From Marsupella aquatica (lineage: Eukaryota; Marchantiophyta): 64,000 bases of DNA. Positions within the stretch are counted from its first letter, which is position 1. The number at the start of each line of letters is the position of its first letter. A program made the position numbers and the translations under genes. Location: the NCBI GenBank assembly GCA_973895155.1, contig OZ316897.1, forward strand, positions 11,904,001-11,968,000, in the 5' to 3' direction. The notes under the pieces are model-generated. The model ran no database searches. It was given only the letters and a program-made list of their open reading frames with translations, and was not told where the DNA came from. Shown one piece after another: positions 1 through 10,515 of this stretch.

Positions 1-843
1 TTCTCATCCCTCTCTTGGTACAATAACACTTGACAACCATTAGCTTGCACCCACAATTTGCATCCTAGAGCATCATCACTCGCCCAATGACTTTTCCGAT
101 TGTTAATGGCTTTCTTGACATTTTGAATGTCCTTCAAATCTAGTCCCATGTCCCTTGTCCAGACTACATTGGCTCTGTCATCACTGAACCTCTTTCTATG
201 CTCACGTAGCTCTTCCCGCTGGGCCTTCAAAACTCCCAGTTCAGTGACTCCTGTTCGCAAGAGCCTTTCAATGCTCTCACGAAGGTCAATGGATATTCTG
301 GGGGCAATGTGAGCCCCCACATCCCAAGCAGATCTGTCCTCCCAACCATGACAAAAATTCCCTGTATTATCAACATGTTTGAACTCTGTGAATTTCAACA
401 GGCACGCATTGGGCCTTTCCATCTCCTTAATTTGCTGAAAAACTGAATCTACAGCCTCTCCTAAAAGATGCTCCACTATGTGTAGTCTGTCGTAGTGGTT
501 TCTCTCCATTTTGAAGAACTCTATTTTCTGGTAGATCCTCCTATATGTTTCCCCTGGCATCTTTTGGTCCATAACAGCACAGATACCTTATGGTCAACCA
601 ACCATGTTCTTTGTTTCTTACTACTGTTTCTTTTATTTTCAGGCAAGTGTTAAATTTCTCACGACATTCCTCCCCTTTGAGGAAATCTTTGAGCCTGGAT
701 TTTGGAATCCAAGCTTCTTTTTTTAACCAGGTCAAATGATCAGAAGTAAACTTCCCTGGTGCTGGAATCTGGATTTGGTCACATTGTAATGCACCATAGT
801 GACGTCTTGATTTTATGACATTCGAAGCATTCCCATCAGACAT
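1..843 (-). pseudogene. frameshifted coding segment, probable transposase-like, runs off left edge
   Basis: The minus strand is open for almost the whole segment, but in two frames. From 843 down to about 570 it begins with ATG and reads MSDGNASNVIKSRRHYGALQ and onward. That frame ends in a TAG near 550. An overlapping frame starting about 560 (MDQKMPGETYRRIYQ) then continues without a stop to base 1. This suggests a one-base frameshift or an unrecognised intron at about 550-580. The distal part is rich in charged residues and ends near a DDALGCKLWVQANG-like stretch. I have a weak memory of similar text upstream of MULE-type transposase domains. No catalytic motif is visible because the sequence leaves the window. 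It could instead be a plant-specific gene of unknown function. Coding nature is fairly likely; the family is a guess. Confidence 0.4.
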
Positions 844-2136
844 CTGACATTGAAAAATAAAAATGTAAGGACTAGTACTTGCAATTCAAAGAAACAAAGC
901 ATTTCTAATCAGAAATTACAGTTATTATTCTATTTCATTTACTTCCAGTCACTTACTCTCTGTAAATCTCCAAAAGTTTAAGCATGCAACAGGCTCTCGT
1001 CATTCACTGACATACAGTCACTCTCAGTATGTTCACACAAATATTATTTTCCGTTAGAATAGAACACACAGGGCACATAATTTGCATTACTCACAGTTAT
1101 TGTTATCATTGCATCAGATCTCATTGCAGTGCATATTCTCAATTTAGTTTTTATGTACGCACGACTACAGTAGTTCTCATTGAGTTACATGCTTTCATTA
1201 CTCACATTTACTATTATCATTGCGTCAGATCTCATTGTAGTGCATATTCTCAATTTAGTTTTTATTTACGCACGACTAGTTCTCATTGAGTTACATGCTA
1301 GTCATCACATTGCGTCTTCCTTCTATCGTATTGCGTCTTCCTTCCAATTATTAAATCTTTCTCAAAGCATAGTGTAAAACTGACATTTGTGTACAAAATG
1401 AATGTAGTCACTTACCTTGGACTTGTATTTCACGGCATTTCACCTTCCGACAAGTTTTTATTTGCAGCATGCCAAGGTTTTGATCATTCATTCGACTCCT
1501 TGCCAACATATGACGCCGTCTGTTGATCATTCATTCGACGCCCTGCCAACATATGACGCAGTCGCTGTCAACTAAGTGTTTGGGCCTGGCTACATACATT
1601 TAGTATCATTCCTGGCACTGGCAAGTGATGCCAAAGATCTCACTGCCATCTCCAGGAGACCTCCGTCGACTACTGCTACAGTGGTAAGACAGAGTACAGG
1701 CTATTGCTTTCACTCGCATGCATAAAAGAGTACCTTGGGATATTCCTGTGTAACCCTAAAGTAAAGTTAGGAAAGTCAGGAACTGACAGGGCGGGCACGG
1801 GCAGCAGGGCGGGCACGGGCAGCAAGAAAAAATAACCTGGCCTGAAAAGTGACCAGGAGGTGCTGTCTGGAAGGGGAAACACGGTGGGCTCTTCCGGTGA
1901 GTTGTGGGGGAGAATCGAGGCATATCAAATGCTTTAGCAGGGACTCGTATCCATGAATCTGGATATGGCATTACGAGTATCCTCATCTCATTAGATTTGA
2001 ATAAATCTGAATTACTGTTAAACATAGTTAATAGGTACACATGACTTTGGATATGGTGCTGCAAGTAACCTCATCTCATCTTACTAGTAATCACAATCTA
2101 AAACTATTATTTAGGGCTATGGCCTGGAGTGAAGCC
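844..2136. other. intergenic, short direct duplications
   Basis: No gene is supported. The stretch holds a 112-bp duplication (1085-1305) and a 45-bp duplication carrying CATTCATTCGAC and CCAACATATGACGC (about 1487-1560). An 18-bp unit rich in GGGCGGGCACGGGCAGCA is repeated twice near 1790-1825. At 1870-1960 there is a fragment resembling the end of the foldback element at 2933-4757: both carry a GGGGGAGAATCGAGG motif followed by CAGGGACTCGT. Confidence 0.6.
1085..1305. repeat. 112-bp tandem duplication, two copies
   Basis: Two adjacent copies each begin ATTACTCACA, then carry ATCATTGC(A/G)TCAGATCTCATTG and end in a TTCTCATTGAGTTACATGCT block. The period, measured from the shared ATTACTCACA, is 112 bp. 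The two overlapping plus-strand reading frames here come from the repeat and have no gene features. Confidence 0.8.
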
Positions 2137-2466
2137 CTTAGGGCTAGGTTCCATGGGCCAGGGGCAGGGAGTATGAGCACTCCCTTTGACACCACCTTGG
2201 GCCCAAATACATCGTATGCCAAGGTGTACATAGTATTTTAAATATATGAACTTGGACTTTAGAGCCAATGAGATTGCACTGTACTGTCACTATACATGGA
2301 TAGGGGGTGCCCCTAAAGTTTAACAGGGAGTATGAGGGGAAATCATACTCCCTTCTACCGTATTTGTACACTCATCACTCCCTGGAAAGGTGTGATCTTA
2401 TTGGCTCAAACATGCTGACACACATGTGCACTTCTCACTCCCAGCCCCATGGAACCTAGCCCTAAG
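2137..2466. mobile_element. MITE-like element with about 33-bp terminal inverted repeats
   Basis: The left end reads CTTAGGGCTAGGTTCCATGG. The right end is its reverse complement, finishing CCATGGAACCTAGCCCTAAG. Beyond these the arms continue as a GGGCAGGGAGT-type block on the left and ACTCCCAGCCCC on the right. The element is 330 bp and has no coding capacity. Short non-coding length and conserved inverted ends are the hallmarks of a MITE. No clear direct target duplication was found, so the superfamily is open; a TTA/TAA at the tips recalls PIF/Harbinger, but the two sides are complementary rather than direct. Confidence 0.75.
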
Positions 2467-2932
2467 ACCTCGACTCTGGGGTGTAACCAAATATTGGGGT
2501 GGGGATGGAAAATGGCAAAGGAACCGTGGGGTGAGTATTTTTTGTGACTAAAGATGGAATGCACTGTGAAGTAGATGGCTTGAATGCAAGTACCCTAACA
2601 AGCAACTGGTCAATATTGACATTGACATTTAAACCAGGACATTGAGGAATAGCTAGGGGTGCAATTGCCTGATAGAGCTGGCAAACTGGGAATGCATGTG
2701 AACTGCACTTTTTTTCCTCACTCTTATTCACATTCAAAGAGTGTATATTGGGGCTAATTAAGAAAATGAAGCTTGGATGGATCAAGCTAAGAGTCCCTGG
2801 TGGATTGTGCCCTGCCTGACAGTCATAGGGAGTCAGGCATAAAGTTGAACCGGGTCCATCTTTAATGTCATTTTGGATGTACTGAAGTCTAACTGGTCTT
2901 TAATGTCATTTTGGATGTACTTTCACTACATC

Positions 2933-4757
2933 ATTCAGGGAGACGAGTCCCTGCATTGTCATTCAATGCACCTCTATTCTCTCCCAGAGCCCACCGGAAT
3001 ACTCTCTCCATTTTTTTTTGTCTCACTGCAGTTTCAGGCCAGCCCCATTTTTGGATCCAGGTTCAGTTTTGAGGAGGGCACAAATTTTTGAGGAGTTCTA
3101 ATGCTTGACGTTTTTAACTTATTCAAAAATGACATAAAACTATAATATCAATTTTTAAAATATCAATATATATTTTAAGATAAAATATTAAATATTAAAT
3201 GGTAATGAGTATGGAGAATTGACGCATAGAAGTAGTGTGTGAACTAGTGGTATTGGAGGTCAGTTGAGACTACGAGGTGGTGTGTTCAAGGCACATGACA
3301 GGCAACTTTTCTTTTCTTTGATTGAGGGCATGGAAAGGAATGAAAGTTAGAGGGGCGGGGGTGTCTAATTGTATTTGAAAATGAAAATGGTAAATGAAAT
3401 ATATATGAGGGGTTCAAGTAATTTTGGAGATAGAAAAAATAACAAAGGAGACACCCATCAAAGCCAGGCATAAAAATTAAAATAATGTCCAAACAAATTG
3501 GACTTGGGGATATGAACCAAGGATGCGCCATATAGCAGCAACAGAAAAGTTGAGGAGACATGATCACATAAAAAACCATTTATCTCCTAAATCATTGATG
3601 GTAAGCACACATCTAATTGTATAAGAAGCAAAACTTTATTCATGAAATTTGTTTTCAAATCAATAGAAAACCTAGAAGCCAATTGCAGTCTACCACCCTA
3701 CAATTAATCACTCAATCACATATCTTTTCTACATACAAGGTTGGAAATAGTCTAAGTTGGCTACCCTGGAAAACAAGTCTACCAAAGGTGCTGTGCTTGA
3801 CACATTTGTCAAGACACTCAAAGAATTAAGACCCATGATTGCACCAATTCCTTGCAAGCTTTAAAAAACCTGTCAAGTGGAGCACACTTCTCAATCCTGG
3901 CCCTGTTGTCTTCTCTACCACACACTTTTGGACTCGCTTCATAGGGGCCTTCTGCTGGGTTGGTTTTTGTGCCTTTTTCAAAGGGCTTTCTTTTGTCTTA
4001 CTGGTTTCTCAGGTTGTTGCACAAGGCCTTTCTTCTCCTCTGAACACCACCTCTAATATTGTTTGCCTTTTGACTTCTACCTCTTTTGTTGGCTTCTCAC
4101 GCTAACCTCTTTTGTTGGATTCTTCCTAAAACTGAAAGCAACTACCCCACCAGGAACATGATTGGCACCTCACAACAATGGGCAGGTACAAGAAATTAAC
4201 AAAATAGGTTAATTTATCTCCCTGGCTCTCATGGTTGTTTCCTTTGTTATTTTTGCTATCTCCAAATTACTTGAAACCCCCATATATATCTCATTTACCA
4301 TTTCCATTTTCAAATACAATTAGACACCCTCGCCCCCTCATTCCTTTCCATGCCCTCAATCAAAGAAAAGAAAAGTTGCCCATTGTGTGCCTTGAACACG
4401 CCACATCATAGTCTCAACTGACCTCCAATGCGACTAGGTCACCCACTACTTCTGTGCATCAATTCTCCATGCTCATTACCATTTAATCTTTTATAATTAT
4501 TTTATATTTTATATTAACAAATATATTGATATTTTTAAAATTGATATTATAGTTTTACATTATTTGTGAATAAGTTAAAACCATCAAACATTAGAATTCC
4601 TCAAAAATCTGTGTCCTCCTCAAAACTGAACCGGGACCCAAAAATGGGGCTAGCCTGAAACTAAAGTGAGACACAAAAATGGAGAGAGTATTCCGGTGGA
4701 CTATGGGGGAGAATCGAGGTGCATTGAATGACAATGCAGGGACTCGTCTCCCTGAAT
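2933..4757. mobile_element. foldback TIR transposon, about 0.5-kb inverted arms
   Basis: The left arm (2933 to about 3455) and right arm (about 4232 to 4757) are reverse complements with scattered differences. Outer ends are ATTCAGGGAGACGAGTCCCT and its complement. Further matches run through the CACCGGAATACTCTCTCC block, the TCAATTTTTAAAATATCAAT AT-rich block, the GGAGAATTGACGCATAGAAG-type block and the GCATGGAAAGGAATGA block. The core (3456-4231) has no recognisable transposase; short frames there do not resemble a known family. Long inverted arms with a small core fit a foldback or Mutator-like non-autonomous DNA element. Flanks do not show a convincing target duplication. Confidence 0.8.
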
Positions 4758-4764
4758 CACAAAA

Positions 4765-4845
4765 ATGAGGAGGGTCTTCCCGTGGGGTGTGGGGGAGAAC
4801 CGAGGTGCATTGAATGACAAAACAGGGACTAGTCTCCATGAATTA
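4765..4845. repeat. extra terminal fragment of the foldback family
   Basis: Directly after the foldback element the end motif occurs again in the same orientation: GGGGGAGAACCGAGGTGCAT followed by CAGGGACTAGTCTCCATGAA. A further partial copy lies at about 1870-1960. These are remnants of related insertions or a tandem end duplication. Confidence 0.65.
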
Positions 4846-5634
4846 TCCAGAGCCATATGAAACCATTAACTAATGTTTAACATTAATTCAGATTTTTCTA
4901 ATCTAATTAATTCATCAATCAATGCCTTTTCGCACATAAGAAGGGTTGGACATGCAATGTTCTGTGTCACGTGGCATGTGATCACAGGTTGGATTAATTT
5001 TCCATGCTGCAGTAAACCTAACTGTTGTGTGAACTGGATCATTCTGTATTGTTCACAGATTGGACTAATTTTAGTGCCATGGTAAACCTAATTTTTCTGT
5101 GTTCTGATTGTTTTGTGTTGTTCCTTCTACGTATCTGGTTGCTTTTTTTCTATGTGCAGTTGGGAGATGCCAGTTTATAGTGCTCTTGGCAAACCCTAGT
5201 GAAAAGGTATTGTCATTTGTTGATTTCAATATTTATGATTACACCAGTTTGGGGAGCCTGTTGTTCTTGCAAAAGTGCTATTGTGATGGAAAGTATGCGG
5301 TTACAAAAAGTTGATTAATTATCAGGAAAATTAAGCTTGGATGAACCTCTAAGTTTGCCAAAATGCTCCCCTGCATTTTGCATCTCAAATGGATCCCATC
5401 ATAACCGATCCGTAAACTCATGACTTGGCTTGTCTTGAAAAACTGTGAAACATTTTTTTGCATCGATTCGGCTGCCAAAATATTTGCATGCATGCATTTC
5501 CTTTTTTTTGATACTGCTCTCGTCATGTCATGCCACTTGTTGTCAAGAACGAGTCGCCAGTCAGGCCTGGTTAAACAAATTTCCGGAAAGGTTCAATTCT
5601 TGTGTAAAGATGCACGAAAGAGGCATCAAATGAC
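4846..5634. other. intergenic, no gene seen
   Basis: AT-rich sequence with many stops in all frames. No motif, RNA gene or repeat of note was recognised apart from the hairpin that begins at 5635. Confidence 0.5.
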
Positions 5635-5728
5635 GCACAAGTATATGGAAAGGGCCACTTGGGATGAATACTTGGATTTGAGTTCGAATAGTATTTTGCT
5701 TCCATCCAAGTGGCCCTTATTCTTGTGC
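5635..5728. other. 94-nt imperfect hairpin (small inverted repeat or MIRNA-like precursor)
   Basis: The left arm (5635-5672) and right arm (5690-5728) share, in inverted orientation, a GCACAAG tip, a 13-bp core AAGGGCCACTTGG, an ATG block and an inner AATACT. They enclose a 17-nt loop. Bulges of about 5-6 nt separate the blocks. The size suits a plant microRNA precursor or a tiny MITE. No promoter or flanking gene identifies which. Confidence 0.6.
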
Positions 5729-8700
5729 AAAGCAGGGTAGTTGCCCTGGTAGTTGTCCATTTGCTCATGACACACTGTAATTAAAGTATCAACAGCTTTC
5801 CTACCTTCACAGAATCTTCACAAGATGTTCACATGATCGTCACACCATCTTCACATGATCTTCACAAGATCTTCACATGAGTTTTCTATCAGCAATTCTT
5901 CACAATTTGCAACAGTTCCCGACAAATGTATTGCACAGCAGAGAAGGTGAAACCTTCAGACTGCTTGAAAGCTCCACATTTCTCTAGGCTCATTTTCAGA
6001 TTGGAACAGCTCCATTACAGATTTGATTGACCAAAAACTGCAGAAGCTAGCAATCAGAAGAGCCGTGAAGAATTCCTGAACAGCAGAGGGAAATGCTACC
6101 AATTACAAAATTTTAGTCGCTTCTTGATAAGTGACAAACATGCCCATATGTGCAATTTGAGATTCCAACTGAAAAGTAAATGAGGCTACCAAAGTGAGCT
6201 TCATCGTCGCCACACAGCAGAGGATAACCAGAAACCCAACTTCGTGAAAAGGACTTCAATAATTTGATACTGAAATATGTACTGGCCAGAGGAAGTGGCC
6301 AGACTTGCAGGAGTTCAGAAACTCTCTGGTCATGCGGCACGCATGTAAATTAAAGATTGAAGATGACAGGAGAAAATGGCCAAACTGGAAAACCCTGTTT
6401 GGCCCAAAACACATTCATTCACAAGACATGCACGATTCTTGAAAGGTAGCTCACCGCCTTATTCAAGTGGGCTGGACTGTCTTTCGAAGCATGGGTTAAG
6501 CATTTGTTCCTGAAGATTGACGCTAATCAAGTAGCGTTTCTAGTCTTTGGCCTAGCTCACCAGGCAAGATCACAATTTATAGTAGAAGGATGGTGAGGGT
6601 CGCAGTCCTTGCATCAGAATCTGACTGGGTTGTCCAATAACCAACACGTTGTACACGGTCCTTTCGTTAAAGAGAGATCTATATATCAATACTTGGTAGC
6701 CAAATTTGTATTGGTGAGGGGTCTATTTCGTTTTGCAAATGTAATTATTACCACCAGGTCACAATTTCCGTTTGAAGGTCTTGTTGGGTTGGAAGGTCAT
6801 AACCACTACCGGTAGTCAGTGATCAATTTCTGAGAAATCGATCACTACCTGGTCACAATCCTGCATATTTGACAAGTACTGACAGCGAGCAAGACTTAAT
6901 AGAATGAAACCTGCATCAGGGTCGCGATCTGGATTTCTCAAGAGATCGAATGAGAGATAAGTGATTTGGTAAGTAAGGTTGATTTTCTGCTTTGATGGTT
7001 CTACTACTAACAGTAAACCTGAGAAAGAGCTCAACATAACGTAACAAATGCTTCGTAAAGTGTTCGGTGTGTTAAAGAAGAGACCAAAGGTTTGGTAACC
7101 ATTTCTTGCAAGCAACTGTGACCGCGTTCTATCTCATCCCTACCAGTGCGCAATCAAATGGAAGCTAGGCTTATGGCGTGCAAACGTTTTTCAATCTATT
7201 GAGTGGTGGAGATGTTCTGATCATGAAAACGAGGATGAAATAGAAACCCGTAGTATTCTTGGTGAGCGACATATTTCATTCGAAGTAAGTGGTTACGTTT
7301 ACTCGCACGAGCTACAAGATCTACAGTAGAGGAAACGTGCAATCTACTGTGGTGCCTGAAACGTTTACCGAGTGTTAGAATGATGATGCGAGCAGTCGTG
7401 TGGCAACAAGCTAAGTCGTAGAGAGCACAACTACATATATCTCACACTGCCAAAAACAAAAAAGTCGCCCAAGGAGAAACAATGCCACAGGCAAACGACA
7501 CAATACAGGGAAGCCCACAAGGAAGAACTCCACAACTTGTTATCGAGATTCCAAGTCTGCTTCGAGGATAACTTATTAGTCATACTTCAAGGATAACTTA
7601 CTCAGAGCCTGCACTAGATAGGATCACCTACATGTAATAAAGCTACTACAGGAATTGTCGTGGTGAGTCAAGAGGACTAGTACAAGCGATGACAGTAAGG
7701 AGATCCGTCATCGGCGGATCAATGGAGAATCATGCTTCAAAAGTGTCGCCAGGTATGGGACTCTCCAACACTACAGTCGTCAAAGTAGAGGCGATTTCTC
7801 GAACGAAGGAATGAGAGCAGGATTTACTATTAAAAAAAGGCCATCTGAACAAATGTTCGCGCACCAGTGGAGCCTAGTGGCGAATCAAATTCTCGGGTAG
7901 ACAAATATTTTAATTTCGTCCAATCGGAATGTATATTTGTGGGTCCAGTCCGTGACTATCTTACACCGCTGAACCCACTTTACAGGAATTCTACTGTCAA
8001 AGTTGTGGGACATGTGACCTGATCCAGGAAGGCCATGCCAAAAAGGTAATGATTCAGAGACATTTCTGTACATTGATTCATTTCAATCCAAAGTCAGATA
8101 GGAACTGAACAATTGTCTCTCGAAGTCAATCATATGGAACGAGAAGATATTAAGCGATTCGGAATGGATTACTCAGCTGGGGTGCTATTTGGCCCGACAA
8201 CATATGGACAGAATATGATTGTTCAACGAGCTTTAAAGAAAGAATAATTTGGTTAGGATACTGCCTGCATTTTGTAGTGTACTCTACATTAATGTCAGAC
8301 CCTACGGCTATCCAAGACTTTGCTCCTCTGAAATTGGGACTTAGACGCACAAGGCATACACAGGCAAGTGCCACGGAATGTACAAAGTTCAACAAACATC
8401 AATCCTTCCACTGCAAAATAAAATCCCAACAATCTGTCATCTTGGCTTTGTCGCTTTCAAATTATCAATTTCTTCCTTCTTTGACGAGGATTCAAGTACA
8501 TCTTGCGCAGGCAGCTTCTCATTTATTCGCTCTAGTGGAGTAGCTAGGAGCCCAACCCGGGTGGAAAATAAATGCCCGAGCGGGTCAACTCTAAAACGGA
8601 AATACGTGTGGTTCAACCCATTTGTGGATCAGCATCGGCGAAATTCGAATACTAGCGCTAAGGAGGCCTCGTTGCTAACACATTCTAGCTAGAGGTCTCG

Positions 8701-9254
8701 TTTTTAACACATTCTAGCTAGGGGCAAGCTATCTAAACCCACATTCTCCACATTAGTGGGCGGTCACAATTGAGAAATCGGTGAGGTGGATGTGATCGCT
8801 GTAGAGTGGATATAATATAATTTGATCTCTATAATTATCTGTAGAGTAGCTGCAAACCCAGCTGGACGACTCATTCCTTCATCGTCTCGAATTGGATCGA
8901 ACCACTGGGTGTATGTATGTCATGCGCAAATCAACACTCATCACGTCTTCGACTGGTCCGTTGGTCATTGCTCGACGCCATTCAGTTCGGCTTTGTGGCT
9001 TGCCTTCAGCGGCAAATCGAGCGTCTCAACAGGGTAAGGTGGATGCCTAGTGATGAAGCGTTAACTTGAGCTCTTCTGCTTCATTGGAGAAGTGCTGCCC
9101 CTGCTAACTCGCTGCAAAATGACACCACCCTTCACGTCCCTCGGTGTGCAGCTCCATGGATCGCAATCAACCAAGCTGGCGTGCAGCTCTGGAAGCCGTA
9201 GAGATTCAAAATTTCAGCGCACTTATTTACTACCCGGAACTGGGACCATTAAGA
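5729..9254. other. intergenic, no gene seen
   Basis: A 3.5-kb stretch without a supported gene. A short TTCACA(A/T)GATC-type repeat runs at about 5815-5882. A 35-bp duplication containing AACACATTCTAGCTAG lies at about 8665-8725. Reading frames are short and without recognisable domains. Confidence 0.5.
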
Positions 9255-9656
9255 CTAGCTTGAAGCTGCCGAGAGGCCACAACAGTAGACCAAGGTCCCG
9301 AAAACCCAGAGAAACATCACAACCTTCATCGCTGCCACAGAGCAAGCCATGATCGCCAACATTCTGCCCCAACTGCGTAGCTCCACCAACGTCGTAAGAA
9401 ATCGCCGAACGATTCGACCTGTGCTTCGCACTTTCGCGCAAGACTCTCGAACTAAAATCAAAAGACTAACCCACAGCCTGATTTGTAGATCCGTCACGAA
9501 CGAGTAGAACGCGTCCAATTTAAGCGAACTCCACGACACTCCACCCAAGATCAAAGCAATCCCGAGCTCCCGTCGCTTCCAAGTCAAAATTCTATCAATC
9601 AGCACAATGTCGGCTGGACTACCTGAAACTGTCCACTCCAAACGTGTATCAATCAA
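9255..9656 (-). CDS. possible reticulon-like membrane exon
   Basis: A minus-strand open frame of about 130 codons has no ATG at its 5' end, so if real it is an internal exon. It reads through ILTWKRRELGIALILGGVSW, a hydrophobic stretch, a basic linker (VRSTGRIVRRF) and a second hydrophobic part with MKVVMFLWVFGTLVYC. The W-R/K pair followed by a glycine-rich hydrophobic stretch, and a late KVV..LWV motif, resemble the reticulon homology domain of plant ER-shaping RTNLB proteins. I could not find flanking exons, and the frame ends in TAG just after LSAAS. A chance open frame or a pseudogene fragment are real alternatives. Confidence 0.3.
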   Translation of the reverse strand: MIDTRLEWTVSGSPADIVLIDRILTWKRRELGIALILGGVSWSSLKLDAFYSFVTDLQIRLWVSLLILVRESCAKVRSTGRIVRRFLTTLVELRSWGRMLAIMACSVAAMKVVMFLWVFGTLVYCCGLSAASS

Positions 9657-10102
9657 TCCTCGATCTTACTCTCCACGTTAGAGAGAATGAACGAATGAGC
9701 TTCAATCAATGCTCAAGAGAATGAGGCCTCAAAGAACCAGAAGCGCTCTCGATTCTCTCTTTGTGGCGGAGGATCGAAGGCAAGCGACCGATTTCAGGTG
9801 CGCGAGCCTGTCCCGAAGACTCCGAACTATGACAAAGCGAATGAGGCAGCTCGTTCCAATCACGGCCGAATATATACTCCGATCTAAACACGTGCTGAGG
9901 CGATCGATTCAATATTATTCGGTTATTCCGCGCCTGCGGAAACTTTCTCTCGCACTTGCTCCTGTGCTTACATCACCACCCAGTCATCTCAACATCTCAT
10001 CCACGAGAACGCGTCGGTTTAGATTCGGAGCCGTCATGACAAAACTCGTTCACTCGTGGAAACTCGAGACGTTTTTAGCGGTCTTTTGCGCCGACGGAGG
10101 CG

Positions 10103-10215
10103 ATTCTTTTTCCCCGGTTTCTTTTTTTCTTTTTCCCCGGTTTCTTTTTTCTTTTTCCCCGGTTTCTTTTTTCTTTTTCCCCAGTTTCTTTTTCTTTTTC
10201 CCCGTTTTCTTTTTC
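10103..10215. repeat. polypyrimidine tandem repeat, about 23-bp unit, five copies
   Basis: The unit TTCCCCGGTTTC followed by a T-run and CTTT is repeated about five times on the plus strand. This gives long Lys/Gly-type (minus) or Phe/Pro-type (plus) frames that are artefacts of composition. The mirror-like pyrimidine tract could form unusual DNA structure. Confidence 0.85.
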
Positions 10216-10334
10216 TTTCCAACTGTCGAACTAAAAATAGCAAAGAAATCAGTGCTAGGATGGACCGCTCTCATGAAATTGGAAACCCCCATGGACCAGG
10301 CTGCTGTTGAGGGATTTGCTTGATGGACCCCACA

Positions 10335-10515
10335 ATGAAAAGTGTTACTTGAGAGGACCCGTGAATGATTGGAACTTAAATGAAAAGTGTTACTTGAGAG
10401 GACCTGTGAGTGATTGGACTTAAATGAAAAGTGTTACTTGAGAGGACCTGTGAGTGATCGGGACTTAAATGGAAAGTGTTACTTGAGAGGACCCGCGAGT
10501 GATCGGGACTTTGAA
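10335..10515. repeat. about 52-bp tandem repeat, four copies
   Basis: The unit contains AAAGTGTTACTTGAGAGGAC followed by C(C/T)(G/C)(T/C)GA(A/G)TGAT and GGACTT. It occurs four times in a row with few differences. A related TTTCATTTTGGGG sequence follows. No gene is associated. Confidence 0.85.

Noticed and set aside
1085-1305. CRISPR-like or other programmed repeat array
   Set aside because: Only two long adjacent copies without spacers in a eukaryotic context; simple tandem duplication.
2924-4766. 8-9-bp target-site duplication around the foldback element
   Set aside because: The bases outside ATTCAGGG and CCCTGAAT do not match each other, so no superfamily was assigned on that basis.
9709-10323. 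204-codon plus-strand open frame
   Set aside because: Its second half is the translation of the polypyrimidine repeat (Phe/Pro runs) and the first half has no recognisable feature or splice context.
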